This document shows positions 9,834 to 21,974 of a stretch of DNA of 64,000 bases, in pieces. The DNA lies in NCBI RefSeq assembly GCF_011386835.1, contig NC_088796.1, forward strand, positions 30,769,011 to 30,833,010. Direction: 5' to 3'. The translations under genes were made by a program, and so were the position numbers. The notes below the pieces were generated by a model that had not been told where the DNA came from, made no database searches, and saw only the letters and a program-made list of their open reading frames with translations. The DNA is from Chrysemys picta bellii (Eukaryota; Chordata; Testudines; Emydidae). Every line of letters starts with the position of its first letter. Position 1 is the first letter of the stretch.

Positions 9834-9975
9834 CTTAAATTCATAACTCTGAAAGACACTAAAAATCATGGACTGAATAGAGACACTTTATAACTCATTA
9901 CAACAATTTGTAACTAACTAACCTTCCTTTGTCCTATGACTGAAGAAGTATTAATTGCCCACTGTAAACTTCATT

Positions 9976-10857
9976 AAATAAATAAACGAACAAAAACCCC
10001 TTAACTTTCATGCTTTCTTCATATACAATGAAGAAGCAAAAGAGGGCACGTACCTATTTTTTTAACTTTGCAGGTCACCTTTAAGCAAGAAAGGCCAATG
10101 TGAGCATATTATTTGCATGTTCTGCACACTCCACTGACTTCCCATTGACTTCTGGACTGAATTTAAAACCATGGTTTAAATCCCTACTCACACATGGTAG
10201 TATTCCCATGAGCAAGAACTACTCAACATGAATGATGATTGCTGGATCAAGACCTATATTTGTTACAGCTTTCCTCCCAGGTCTGAGTTTTCAGGGTACA
10301 GTATTACAGGCAGCGCACCACACTATTATCTGCCTAATTAGTTGCTGTCTATTCTCAAAGTAGAGAAGGTAAGGACCTGAATGTTACAGTTACCCTTTAT
10401 TTCATTTTTGAATGCCAGGGCCTATTCTAATTGTAAATTCAGCCAGAATTTTAATAAAGGAGAGGAATGCCACGCTACCTTGATATTTTGATGGTCCTTC
10501 TTTGATCTTCTCTACAGTGCTGCTCATTAAATTATACCATCTGAATCAACATCATACCATTAGAACTTTCACTCTGTTTTCTTCTGTTTCTAAGGCTTGA
10601 TGGGGGAGGGGGGGAAGCTACTCTCAGAAGGTTACCTACTTTGTTGTTATAATTATTTAATTCTGGACTAAAATACCATCTCTAAATTGCTGTAGCTTTG
10701 AAACACTACAATATACCAATGAGCAGTAAATGGTGTTTTATTAAAAGTATCTCTCCTGGCAAATTGCAGATGCAATATGCATTCTGAGCTAAATGAAGGC
10801 CCCCTTACACCACCCTGACAGCATCAAGGGACCTTTAATTGGGTGTAAATTACATTG
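9976..10857. other. No gene seen; AT-rich sequence
   Basis: No open frame or repeat family recognised. A short G-run lies at about 10605-10617. Confidence 0.4.
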
Positions 10858-11050
10858 GGGGGAGGAATAGCTCAGTGGTTCGAACATTGGCCTGCTAAAC
10901 CCAAGGTTGTGAGTTCAATCCTTGAGGGGGCCACTTGGGGATCTGGGGCAAAATCAGTACTTGGTCCTCTAGTGAAGGCAGGGAGCTGGACTTGATGACC
11001 TTTCAAGGTCCCTTCCAGTTCTAGGAGATGGGATATCTCCATTAATTTCA
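10858..11050 (+). mobile_element. tRNA-derived SINE (turtle Cry/PolIII type)
   Basis: The RNA polymerase III internal promoter is visible: A box TAGCTCAGTGG at 10868-10878 and B box GTTCAATCC at 10913-10921, spaced as in a tRNA. The body (ACTTGGTCCT, then TGGACTTGATGACC) and the tail ending GGAGATGGGATATCTCC follow. This family is known from cryptodiran turtles, which is the best taxonomic marker in the window. Confidence 0.85.
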
Positions 11051-12366
11051 ATTTATACCTATTTTAAGGCCCCTTACACTACCAGAGCAGTATAATGGGG
11101 GCTTAGTTTAACTGAGAATCAGAGCTACTTTTGTACAGTAAAATAGATAAAACCACTACACTGTAATATTTGCGCTTTAATATTTTTTGGGTGCACTGTA
11201 TCTTTTCTCATAGACAGCCAGATTCTGTCTGGCTCTTATGTAGGCTGTGTAGAGGAAAGCAGAAGGGAACTACTACCCCACTACTTATGAACACTACATA
11301 AGTGCTAAGAAGAATTGCTGTCCTTGTGCACTGGAGAATATATTAGAAATGGCACTTTGGGTACTCCTTATATTATCTTAATGTTGCTTTATTTAGACTT
11401 GTTGTAAATGTCTTGAGGGATGGGGTCTCTACCATTTCCTTTTTTACTCTAATCCATAGCCTAGTAAACCTCACTATTCAGAACTACCCAACATTCATTT
11501 GAAGATGCCAATTTGCTCAGTTTCAACCCATTACTCCTAGTTATATCCCTTTATCCTATAGTAAGCAGTTCCTTTCCTTACTTGCAACCTTTCAATCTAT
11601 TTGCCAATGGCTATGTGGGAGGCTTAATTGAGAGTGATGTCGTCAGCACAATCAGTGTGCAGCACATCACCTTGCAAAATAAATGACCAAGGCCAGAGTC
11701 ATGCAAAATTATAGAGACACACACACACACTCTTTACTTTACTTTACTTTTACTTTAAGACTCCTTAAAATAAAGGCAGAGAAATCTTGAAGATTTTCAC
11801 ATAGCCATTCTGAATACTCAGTAACATATGCACATACAAATGGTAGTCAGTCAAACCTCACTTTCCATCAAAAACTCAATAGGATACAGTGGTGATGTCC
11901 CATTTTATTGAGATTTCATTACTATAATACAGTATTCAGATCATTGGCACCATCATAAAACATTACAAGTAAAGCACTGTTCACTTTTCAAATAAATGAA
12001 CACTGTATCTTGTGATGCAATATCCTGTTATGTTTTACTTTCATTATGTATTAAATGCCAACAGTGAACTTAGCACTGCACAGTACACAAACTAAAGATA
12101 GTCCAGGCTCTACAACACATGCAATCTTCTTATCTGTAATTGCTCATTCATAAAATGTAATCATTTGTCATACACCTTCTAGTTATTAATGCAGACTGAG
12201 CATGTCCTAGTGTAGATGTAGTTTTATATGTATATATCAAGATTTGCCTGAAATGCTAGCAAGTTCTGATCCTACTTGGAAAGGATAAGGTGAATTCTGA
12301 TGGATTATTATAGCAGTTGATTCATTAATACAGCTGGAGGTGGAAGTGGCTTTCTGGAAAGATATG
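11051..12366. other. No gene seen; AT-rich with a microsatellite
   Basis: Holds (AC)n at 11717-11730 followed by a CTTTA run to about 11757. No coding frame of note. Confidence 0.45.
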
Positions 12367-12374
12367 GTCTCAGG

Positions 12375-12595
12375 CAGTGGTTCTCCAACTAGGGCCGCCG
12401 CTTGTTCAGGGGCAGGCAGCCAGCACGTCCCTCGGCCCGCGCCGCTTCCTGCAGCCCCCATTGGCCTAGAGCGGCGAACCACAGCCAGTGGGAGCCACAA
12501 TCGGCCAAACCTGCAGATGTGGCAGGTAAACAAACCGACCTGACCCACCAGGGGCTTTCCCTGAACAAGCGGCGGCCCTAGTTTGAGAACCACTG
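12375..12595. mobile_element. hAT-type MITE with long terminal inverted repeats
   Basis: 221 bp. It starts CAGTGGTTCTCCAACTAGGG and ends CCCTAGTTTGAGAACCACTG. The inverted repeats extend about 37 bp inward with few mismatches (CCGCCGCTTGTTCAGGG against CCCTGAACAAGCGGCGG). The flanks GTCTCAGG (12367-12374) and GTCTAGGG (12596-12603) look like a decayed 8-bp hAT target duplication. Non-coding; it needs a transposase in trans. Confidence 0.85.
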
Positions 12596-12603
12596 GTCTA
12601 GGG

Positions 12604-12994
12604 TGTAGGCTGCATAATTCTGATGGAAGAACCCTTGAAGCAGCCAAGCCTGGGGAAAGCTGATCTTTGCTATCTTATTGTTTTTTCCTTTATTAATAAA
12701 GCCAAATCCCAGGAACTGGGAGAACTTGGATGTTGCATAGTGTGTGGATCTGTTTGTAGAGCAGGGGGAAGAGGGCACCTGTTAACACAAATGCATTACT
12801 ATATATAGAAAAATGTCATTTGGTGAAGAGGACTAAAGATGGAGCTGGGACTGTAGAAACACTAAGTGCTAGATTGTGCTGTGTCCATTATAGAGAACTC
12901 TGTGGAGGTACTATAAGTCAAGAAATGTCACATGTTAAAAAGGTGAAGAAAAGGCATATTTTTAGAAGAGAAAATAAATGTCATCTGTGTGTCT
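12604..12994. other. No gene seen
   Basis: Unassigned sequence with no clear repeat. Confidence 0.4.
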
Positions 12995-15080
12995 GATAAT
13001 TCTGTTCTTTGCTATAGTTTCAAACAATTTGCCTGTAATTGCAGTTAGGCTTACTGGCCTATAATTGCTAAGATCGCCCCTGGAGCCTTTTAAAAAAAAA
13101 TTGGTGTCACATTAGCTATCCTCCAGTCATTTGATACAGAGTCTGACTTAAGCAATACGTTACGTTACTATTACACTACCACAGTTACATTGCTATTACA
13201 CTACCATAGTTAGTAGTTCTGCAATTTCATATGTGAGTTCCTTCAGAACTCTTCGGTGAATATGATCTGGACCTGGTGACATTACTATTTAGTTTATCAA
13301 TTGTTCTAAAACCTCCTTTATGAACACCTCAATCTGAGACAATCAGATTTGTCACCTAAAAAGAATGGCTTATGAGTGGGAATCTCCTTCACATTCTCTG
13401 TAGTGAAGACTGATACAAAGAATTCATGTAGTTTTTCTGCAAAGGCCTTATCTTCCTTGAGAGCTTCTTTAGCACCTTGATTGTCCAGCGGCCCCACTAA
13501 TTGTTTGTTTGACAGGCTTCTTGCTTCTGATATACTTCCAAAAAAATTGCTGTTAGTTGCTGTGTCTTTTGCTAGTTGCTCTTAAAATTCTTTTTTGGCC
13601 TGACTAATTATACTTTTACATTTGACTTGTCAGAGTTTATGCTCCTTTCTATTTTCCTCACTAGGATTTGACTTCCAATTTTTAAAGGATGTCTTTTTGT
13701 CTCTAACTGCCTTTTCTACTCTGTTGTTTAGCCATGGGGACATTTTTTCACCCTCTTACCATAATAAAATAAAATAAAATAAAATAAAAGTATCTTTAGT
13801 TTAATCCTCTACTATGGTATTTTTAAAACATTATGATGCAGCTTGCAGGCATTTCACTTTTGTGACTGTTCTTTTGACTTTCAACTTAACAAGCTTCCTC
13901 CTTTTTGAAGTTAAATGCTACTGTGGTGGGTTTCTTGGGTATTCTCCTCCACTTCCCACAAGGATGTTCAATTTAATTAAATTATTTTTGCTATTACTGA
14001 GTGATTCAACTATATTCACCTCTTGAACCAGATCTTGTGCACCACTTAAGACTAAATCAAAAATTGCATCTCCCTTTGTACGTTCCAGAACTAGCTGCTC
14101 CATTAAGCAGTCATCAATCGTGCCTAGAAATTTTATCTCTCCAACCTGTCCTAAGATTGCCTGTTCCCAGTCAATATGGGGATAATTGAAATCCCTGGTA
14201 TTATTGAGTTTTCTGTTTTTGTAGCCTCTCTCCCTGAGCATTTCATAATTACCATCACCATCCTGGTCAGTAGTACATTCCTACTGCTATACTCTTATTA
14301 TTCAACATAGAATTTCTATCCATAGAGATTTTATGGTAGTGTTTGATTCATTTAAGATTTTTTTTTTACTATCATTGATTCTATGCTTTCTTTCACATAT
14401 AGTGCCACTCATCCACCAGCACATCCTACTCTGTCATTCCTATATATTTTGTACTCTGGTATTATTGTGTTATATTTATGATCATTGTTCCACCAATGAT
14501 ACCTCTTATATCAATATCCTCATTTAATACTAAGCACTCAAGTCCACCCATCTTTGTATTTAGACTTCTTGCATTTGTATACAAATACTTACAAAATTTG
14601 TAAATATTTTGTTGTCTGCCTTCATGTGATGTAATTGAATTGGACTCCTTGTCATTCGACTGTTTCTCTTCTGTTCCTACCTGTATTTTATCAACTTCTA
14701 TCCTCTCCTCTTTACTAGGATACAAAGTATCTCCTTTAATAAATCCTCCTCTAACGGATATGTCTATCCGAACCTGTTCCTCCACACCTGTTGGTTCCCC
14801 CCTCCCTTAGTTTAAAAACTCCTCTATGACCTTTTTAATTTTTACATACTAGCAATCTGGTTCCATTTTGGTTTAGGTGGTGCCCATCCTTCCTGTATAA
14901 GTATCTCCTTTCCCCAAACCTTCCCCAGTTCCTAGTAAACCTAATCCCTCCTCTGAACACCATCATCTCATTACATGTTGAGATCTTGCAGCAGTTCTGC
15001 CTGTCTAACTGGCCCTGTGCCTAGAACTGGAAGCATTTCAGAGAACTCTACCATGGAGGTTTTGGATCTTTAGTATATGC
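12995..15080 (-). mobile_element. CR1 LINE, 5' half (endonuclease and start of RT)
   Basis: Minus-strand coding remnants in the expected order. The endonuclease start KYLYTNARSLNTKMGGLECL lies near 14600-14500. The endonuclease C-terminal part (RDFNYPHIDWEQ, IDDCLMEQLVLERTKGDAIFD, LVLS) lies at 14200-14000, and RT-region text with broken frames at 13750-13000. The segment 14800-15080 is upstream LINE sequence. The RT C-terminus and 3' UTR are absent, which is the reverse of the usual 5' truncation; a deletion or older breakage is likely. It is riddled with stops. Confidence 0.72.
13763..13789. repeat. AAAAT pentanucleotide microsatellite
   Basis: About five tandem ATAAA/AAAAT units inside the decayed CR1. 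Confidence 0.8.
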
Positions 15081-17128
15081 TGGCATATACCTAAAGGCAG
15101 AATTTGGCAAACAAATGGGATCTGGACTAGACATTATGAAAACAAAAATATTAAGTGTATTTTTTTCTTTTCATTTTTATTTAGTCTTTACCGATTACAA
15201 ATTAATTACAAAATTTAGCAATTTTGGTGAAACATGTACATAAAAATGATAAGGGGGAAAAAAAGAAAAGCTACCATTTACATTAAAATAGTGCCACAAA
15301 GGAGTTAAAAAAAGAGTGCCATAAGCACTGAAATAGAAGAGAAGTCAAGAGAAAGAAATAGGAGGGAAATGTGTTGAGTTGGGGGAGAGAGGGAGGGAGG
15401 CAGGCAGATTGTAAGGTGAAATGTTGTGCAAAACTGCTCTTTTTCATGTATAAATGATTTTCCAGAGTGAACACTTTTGATATAATTATCAAGTTTTGTT
15501 AAATGTTCTAGTCATGGGTTTCTTCATTTAAAGGAAGCCTGAATAACAATGTCATCCTCTTGTAGTGCTCACTGACGCTGTGCCCCTTAGCTGGTTGCTT
15601 TGCACTTCTGTGGCATACTCCTATCAGCTACCAGGTGCAATATTCTTAGTATGGCTGTATCTAATGTGATCCTGATCTTGGAAACACTTAAGCACATGCC
15701 TAACTTTACGCATATAAATAGTTCCACTGAACTCAGTGTGATCAGTGTCATGCTTCAGGATGCAAACTAATTATCTGAAGAGTAATTAGGAATTTTCCCA
15801 ATTAGGTAGGTGTGAGGTACATTATATGTTTTAGTTTTGTCCTTCGTCTGATGCACCAGAAGCTAGATCCTACGCTTACTGTAAAGTGCCAGCGTTCTGA
15901 TTCAGTGTGACAAATCCTATGTTCCTACAAGGGTGACATTTCATTTATCTTTTTCTTTGAGCACTTCTCTTTCCTTCCTCTATTGGTGCTGACTGAGTCA
16001 CAGAAGACTAGGGTTCGGAAAGAAATCACCAGAGTAATTGCATGTCAGCTCTCACTGGAAGAATTGCTAAGGTGGGTGTTTGTGCAGAAGGAAGGAGAAC
16101 ATCTAACAGGATGATTCCTTTACCAAAAGAGCTATTATGAATACAATATATCTAGAGTGCAGGATCACAGTTATAATTCCCCTTATTTCTTTTTCCCCTT
16201 TGTGTGTGTATCTGTGGCACATCCTTCTGCTGTCATGTAATCCCACCATCAGGGGTTTTCATGAGTCTTTCCTGTGGGTTGGATCAGAAGTTTCTAAGAA
16301 CTTAAGCTATAATGAACCTGGAATTCTGCCTCCCTAGAGGAAACCTCAAAAGAAGATCAGTGGCAATAACAGCAGCTGATTCTGTAGGGATGGATGCCTC
16401 CTAGGGTCTTAGCTGGCACATGGGAGTGTAAATTAGTAGTGGCTGTGGCTCTAATGTAACAGTACAGCATTTATATAATTGCATGCTGGTTACTGGGTTG
16501 ATTGAGAGCCAGAAGTGGAGTAATTAAATGGTGACCTTTATTTTATTTTTTAATATCTAAATGTTAATAGCAGCATAATTTAAGTTGAGAAATCTTCTGA
16601 AAAGCCAGAAAGAATCCCAGAGAGTCATTTAGAAACCATGTGATGTTTGTTGTCTTATTTTCCAGGTTGCAAATCAAATCAATATGGTCAGTAAGGGTGC
16701 CCTTTAGGATCTTAGAGTGCTCGGATGCTGGTTAGTTCAGTTTCTTGCTAACAATATTATAGTTGAAGTTACTAAGTAGACAAAGGTCACTCATGGTTCT
16801 GCAGACCTCCTGTGCATGAGATGGTACAGTAGCACAAAGCAATGTCAGTACTCTGAGCTGCAAAGACAGTAACTAATAGGGGTCAGCGCAGATCAGAGCT
16901 TAAGATCAGAATGTTCCCATCCCAGATGGTGTAGAAAGCAGATCCAAAAATAAGCATTAAATGCTTGATTCAGTTCAGCTTTTCTGTTAAATTACATAAA
17001 TCCTGCAGTGACTTTAACTTGCATGTGCAAGTCTGGTTATATTAAACTTGCTAACAGCACGACTAATCATTTTGCTAACAACTAATTGCAATTCACTTTA
17101 AGGTTAGCATGCATTATTGAAGCACAGC
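15081..17128. other. No gene seen; includes an old MITE-like fragment
   Basis: The segment 15664-15775 (GATCCTGATCTTGG, AAGCACATGCCTAACTTTA, ending TCAGGATGC) resembles a common palindromic sauropsid MITE. The rest is AT-rich and unassigned. Confidence 0.35.
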
Positions 17129-17755
17129 ATTGTCCAGCTATACTGAAAGGACAGGAGACAATTGATACAGTTTTAATGAGGACGCAACTTTACTATTAGA
17201 TGTCTGGTACTGTCTGGCAGATAATATTGTACACTGCAGGTTACTCCATGTTCATTCAATAACTATCCGGGGATCTTCTGCCAGCCCCCCTCTTTTTCCA
17301 ACCAGGTTCCCCAGCCAACCCATTGATGGGACCTTACCACCACCACCACCGCCCATACGAGGGTTAAGGTGGGCTATAAGAAAGAGGGGTTGGCTCCCTG
17401 CCGTACCAGTCATAGAGGCCCCAACTCCGTCCCCCATTCCACTCCTTTAACCAACACCTCCTTTTTTAAGTCTTTTACCAAACCATTTATCTGCTCACTG
17501 TATCCCTTCCCTATGGAGTGCCTGCACTGGACATCCGCCCCACACTTTCATAATGAGTTGTGACAACATAGCCTAACACCCTTCCCTGTTCACCATAACA
17601 AAGTCCTACCTGAAGCTGCTGTGGGGAAGGCAAAAAAGGCCCCCCTCCACCTAAGCCAATCTGGTGATGGGGGGAAAAAATTCCTTCCCAGCCCCCCTAG
17701 GAAGGAATGGCTACAGCAGGTCCTTACCAAACCCGGTATTTTGCTACCTCAAGGG
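17129..17755. repeat. Unidentified dispersed repeat, copy 1
   Basis: Shares long stretches with 32696-33203: CGCAACTTTA(C/G)TATTAGATGTCTGG, CCCCTCTTTTTCCA, AAGGTGGGCTATAAGAA, CTATGGAGT(G/A)CCTGCACTGGAC, CCTAAGCCAATCTGG, AAAATTCCTTCCCAG. This copy has an extra ~100 bp in the middle. I see no coding frame, terminal repeats or TSD, so the class is unknown. Confidence 0.7.
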
Positions 17756-18654
17756 GATGGAGGATGGGTGCTGCTTGGCCTGGTCCAGAGTTAAAAGGTC
17801 TTCTCTTGCCGGGCTTGCCCCTTTTGACCTCCCCAGACCTTCCGGTTCCTGGGGATGAGTCAGTGTCCCCATGCTGACCCACTCTTCCCCTTTCGCAGCT
17901 GCTTATGAGCCTTGCTTCTCTTCCCTGGCAAGCTGGACAACAGCCCCCTCTGCTTAAAGGTGCACCGTAGTCATTCTGTTGGGTCAGAGTTTTGGCTTGT
18001 CTGTTTTCCATCTGTACTGATAAATATGAGGCTAGTTTAAACGTAAACATATGAAAAATGTTGCTTATAGATAGCGGGTCAGCTTCTCTGCTGGTGTAAA
18101 TGATAGACTTCAAGGTTGCTATGTCAATTTATACCAACTGAGGATCTGGCCCAGTGATTCTGGACCAAGATTTTCAAATGAGTAGTGAATGTGGGTTTTT
18201 TTTTCAGTATCTCACTTCACATACCTTAAAAGGGCCTGACTTTTTTTTTGAGCGCCCTGCACCTACAACTGGGAGTAGATTTTCAAAAGAGCTCACCTTC
18301 CAACAGCTCCTATGGACGTCAGGGTCGAGTTGCTCGTTGCTCAACACTTCTGGCCACTTATTTAGGTAACTTGGGAGCCTACCTTCAAGCACACATTTTT
18401 TTTTTTACAGATCTTAGCCTGCATTTCTAGGGTGAAATTCTTCCCAACTCACATAACGCCTGATTATCAAGCTTTGTGTGGCAAACTAAGCCTTTTTTTA
18501 ATGGGTTGGGGTGGAATTCAACTTCCTAACCTATAGGCAAAAGGCAGTGCAATTGGTAGTCCAGTCTATGAACTGCAATAGCTGCCCTAGTCCCTACATG
18601 TGCCTCTCCGTGGTCACTTACCTGGAGCTGATGTAGAGCTCATGAGGCCTATTG
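17756..18654. other. No gene seen
   Basis: Mixed sequence; C-rich at the start. The open frames here have no recognisable domain. Confidence 0.4.
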
Positions 18655-18965
18655 TAGCTGGTCAAAAATGTCAATTATTTTTTTTCAGGATATTTAAAAA
18701 AAATTCAAACTTTTTTTGATTTTTGCATCAAAAAATTGAAACCAAAAACCAAAATATGTTCTCATTTTTGAAAATCATTTTGGTAGTCTTTCTGTGTTCA
18801 AAAATATTTTCAGTAATTTTTTTTATTTTGGTAAAATATTCAGTTTTCAAAAAACAAAACCCCAAATTTCTTACTAAAAACCAAACATTTTTACACAAGA
18901 AAATTTGGGTTTTCATTTTTATTTTGAATAATCTTAAATTTTCAACCAAAATGATTTTTTAAAAC
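18655..18965. repeat. AT-rich self-complementary repeat
   Basis: Starts GCTGGTCAAAAATGTC and is dominated by AAAATTTT-type words that can pair with each other. A similar block starts GGGCTGCTCAAAATTTTC at 35757. Probably a non-autonomous DNA transposon (hAT-like start), but the ends were not resolved. The open frames on both strands are by-products of its composition. Confidence 0.4.
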
Positions 18966-20165
18966 TTAATTCAACAGGAGGACTCACGTATTCAAAGTTA
19001 AGCCTTTCCTTATGTACTTTGCTAGATCAGGGCTGGAGTGCTCAGCATCTTGAAGGATCAAGCCACATTCAGGTTAGGCTTCCATATGTATATCTTGAAT
19101 AAAACCATGGATACTCATTTATGTCAAAACATCAGGGCAGTAGCTAATCTGATTAATGTAACAGTCAAGACTGACTTTTTTTATACAATCAAATTAAACT
19201 GGCCAGGTTGTCTATTCTGTGGACGCTTATACAGAATTGTTCCTTTCTAGATATTTTCATGTAATTTGTCTCATCCTGATTTAAATGAATCAAGCAATGG
19301 GGCTTCTACCCCATGACTTGGAAGCTTCTACTATATTCCTCTATAGTCTATAGTTATTTGTAATGTTGTTGGATCTGTGTTGGTCCCAGGATGTATTCAT
19401 GTGATATCCCCGCAAACTTTTTCATTTAAAAAAATAAGTATGGCAACAGAAAAAATGAAATGGTGAGCACACAGGCTTTTATTTTAAAGTATTTTCTGTC
19501 TCTGGATTTATTTGTAATAAAATCAAATGAAACCATTTGATTATTGTATGTAGTAAATTGACTGCATATTAGCAGTTGATAGCTATTGCCTCAATTGTGC
19601 TCTGTGTAGCATTAAAAAGATTACTAAAGTAAGAAACATTAACGCTGCTACTTTAACTCTTTTCCCCAACTCTGATGATCTTATAGACCTAATCTTCCTA
19701 ATGTATCTTCTCTCCTCTGAACTGCTCTGTAAAATGTATCTGAACTATTTCTGCTATCTAAAAATTTCTTTTGTGGTGATGTGAAATTGCAACATTTATC
19801 AAGAAGCTAACATTTGTTTGATATCATCTACATATATAGCATATTATTTAATGTTTTGTTTTAAAGTGTAGCTGTAGTGTGTGACAGATGTTCCAGAGTC
19901 TACTAATTTATATTTTATGGCAAGTGAAAATTGAGAAAAGGGTTTTTAAAAAAAAGATGCCTAGAGAAACCAGCCAAACCAAACAATCTGCCAAGAACTG
20001 TACCTATGTTCAATAGTTTATGAATTTGAAAGATGGCCATTATGTGTAATTAAAGTGTCTTCTAATCCTCAACTGTCCACATCCTAGAGATACAGCTGTT
20101 CTCCAACCCCTCTGGTTTGTGTATATAGCTAGAGAAAGCTGGTTTGGAAAGCAAGGAGTAGCTAA
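18966..20165. other. No gene seen; one possible PLE tail fragment
   Basis: The phrase GTTGTTGGATCTGTGTTGG then TCCCAGGAT at about 19371-19400 resembles the outer terminus of the second PLE family (see 7811), on its own. Otherwise AT-rich. Confidence 0.3.
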
Positions 20166-20199
20166 CTACCCTGGATCAGAGGGAGTTATAATAAGTGAA

Positions 20200-20500
20200 C
20201 ACACTAGATACAGTAGCATGAATTTGAGGGAAAACCTACACTTAAGGAGGTGTGTAGGGTACAGATGCTGCACTCCCAGGAAGCCTAGGTATAAATAGCA
20301 GTTTAGACAGTGAGGCATGGTAGAATGACTTACATGCCCTGATCCCCTGGTTATATAACCTACACAGCTCTCTACACGCCCAAGCAGTGCCTCTCTCATC
20401 TACCCTGCTATTTTTACCAACATAGTATTGTGTCCTGTTGCCTCCCATCTGCAGGAGGCATTCACTGTGGCATGTAGCACCTGTACTCTAGATGTGGCTA
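20200..20500 (-). repeat. Dispersed repeat shared with 55140-55390
   Basis: The minus strand contains AGGCACTGCTTGGGCGTGTAG, close to AGGCACTGCTTAGGCAAACAG at 55248-55268, with similar AGCAG(T/G)GTAGA phrases upstream. The GTGTAGAC-type words suggest a Harbinger-like MITE. Ends and TSD were not found. Confidence 0.45.
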
Positions 20501-21966
20501 TAAATACACTAAATAACCTATAAGATAGAGCCTGAGTCTGACTAGGCGCGTCAGAGATGAGACTTGCTCCTCAGATCTGTAAGACATACCTTTCTTCTCT
20601 GTAACTGACCTAAGAGAACCAACTTCACCGGGCTCTGTAAAGTATTCACATAAGGTACTCTATGCCTGCTATTTTTTAGTTTAACAAGATTATTTCTCTG
20701 TGTTCAATAAGTTTTATTTTTAAAGAAGCTACTGCTGTGTGTTTCATACACACCACCTCTAAAGAGATCAAAGTACCTCAGTCTCTAAGGGGAGTTAAAG
20801 AAGGCAAAAAGAATGTCTAGAGCTTAAACAGCCACTCTTAGACTTGGTCAAAAGTGCACGCAGGGAGGTGACCTCTCCCAGTGAAGTATGTTGCAAAAGC
20901 CTATGGCAGGCACACAGTTAAGACTTGTAGGAAGAGGCATAAATAGGAAAGACAGCAGATGACATGGGAAACGTGTATATGTAAGTAATATATGAAGCCC
21001 CTGCCTCAAGGTATGGCACCCTGGTGCTTGCTAGTTGGACTGTCTTCTCCCCTCTCCTTGCATGGGTTGGTCCTGCATTCTCTTTTGTGGTGCTTGGTGT
21101 CGCCATCCAAGGTGACTCCTCACTGTGCCTGAGGCACTTACTGAAGAGTTTACACTGCACTGCATTGATGGGAGATGCTCTCCCTTCGAGTTACCTTTGG
21201 AAAGTGAGTAATGCTACAAATGGGCAAGAAGTATAAACCCCCTATATGAAAAACAATAAAGTACATCACAAGTGAATGACACACCCAACATAACAACAGA
21301 CCACAACACACCCAAACAACAACTTTATAGGAAGCAGGAAAATAGGATCTGGGGAAGGAAAGGGTTAGGGTTACCTAATAAGTACTATACATTAATAAAT
21401 CTACCAATTCCTCACCTCCTAACACTCATAACTCTCCCCAAAGCTCTCTTGGGCCTTCCACCAGTCAGACTGTACATGGAGGAGCAGTCTGGAGACAAGT
21501 GCAGAAACATTGTGAATGCTAGCCAGCTTAAATTTAAAAAAGAGTCGTTTTATAGTGTCATTGCCCTTGTGTACGGCAGGGTCCTCTCCTGGCTCACTGC
21601 TCTGGAGTCCTGTGAGGGTCTCAACTGTTCTCAGTAGCCAGCAGCAAGTCAGATCTCTGCCTCTTTGGATGCTGGTGTCTGCAGGACTGGATCTGTCTGA
21701 CCAATGCACTAGATCCTATATCAGTTCAAAGACTCCCTTGTGGGGAGGGCGAATTAATCATAGACTCCTGAGCTGTTCTGTTTCATTCTCAGTCAGCTCC
21801 CAGGTCTGCAAACTCGAAGCTCAAAACTGAAACTAAAACTCATCTCTGAGGCAGGCTGTCTCCTTCCATTGAGGAGCTGAGCAACCCCAACTCATCACTG
21901 GCCCAGCAAACTGCTTGACCATATCACCATTATTCTTGTAGTCCATAGGGTAGAATCCCTTAGAGG
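20501..21966. other. No gene seen; weak LTR-like signals
   Basis: CTATAAATAC at about 20498 followed by GTTCAATAAGTTTTATTTTT at about 20701 has the spacing of an LTR promoter and polyadenylation region. No terminal TG...CA or TSD was seen. Confidence 0.25.
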
Positions 21967-21974
21967 CTCAGGCC

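Larger units (their letters stand above)
7811..9975. mobile_element. Second PLE family, inverted copy, split by CR1 and an LTR
   Basis: Left part 7811-7993 is the 3' end of a different Penelope-like family on the minus strand: GAGGTAATATCTTTTATTGG, then the AACTTCTGTTG region. At about 7994 the strand switches. 7995-8080 is plus-strand coding sequence from the GIY-YIG C-terminal side (MSDLSVLILK, then NLHSTFK). It resumes at 9834 (TTAAATTCATAACTCTG) and fades at about 9975. Between lies the CR1 at 8081-9833 with its own LTR. The design, minus-strand tail followed by a plus-strand 5'-truncated copy, matches the palindrome at 2762. No TSD was found. Confidence 0.65.

Noticed and set aside
10861..10935. 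A functional tRNA gene
   Set aside because: A and B boxes are present but the cloverleaf is degraded and SINE body and tail follow.
18723..18962. Phe/Lys-rich small proteins on both strands
   Set aside because: They come from self-complementary AAAA/TTTT words in a repeat.
20430..20800. An LTR with TATA and polyadenylation signals
   Set aside because: Signals are weak and no ends or TSD were found; kept only as a remark.
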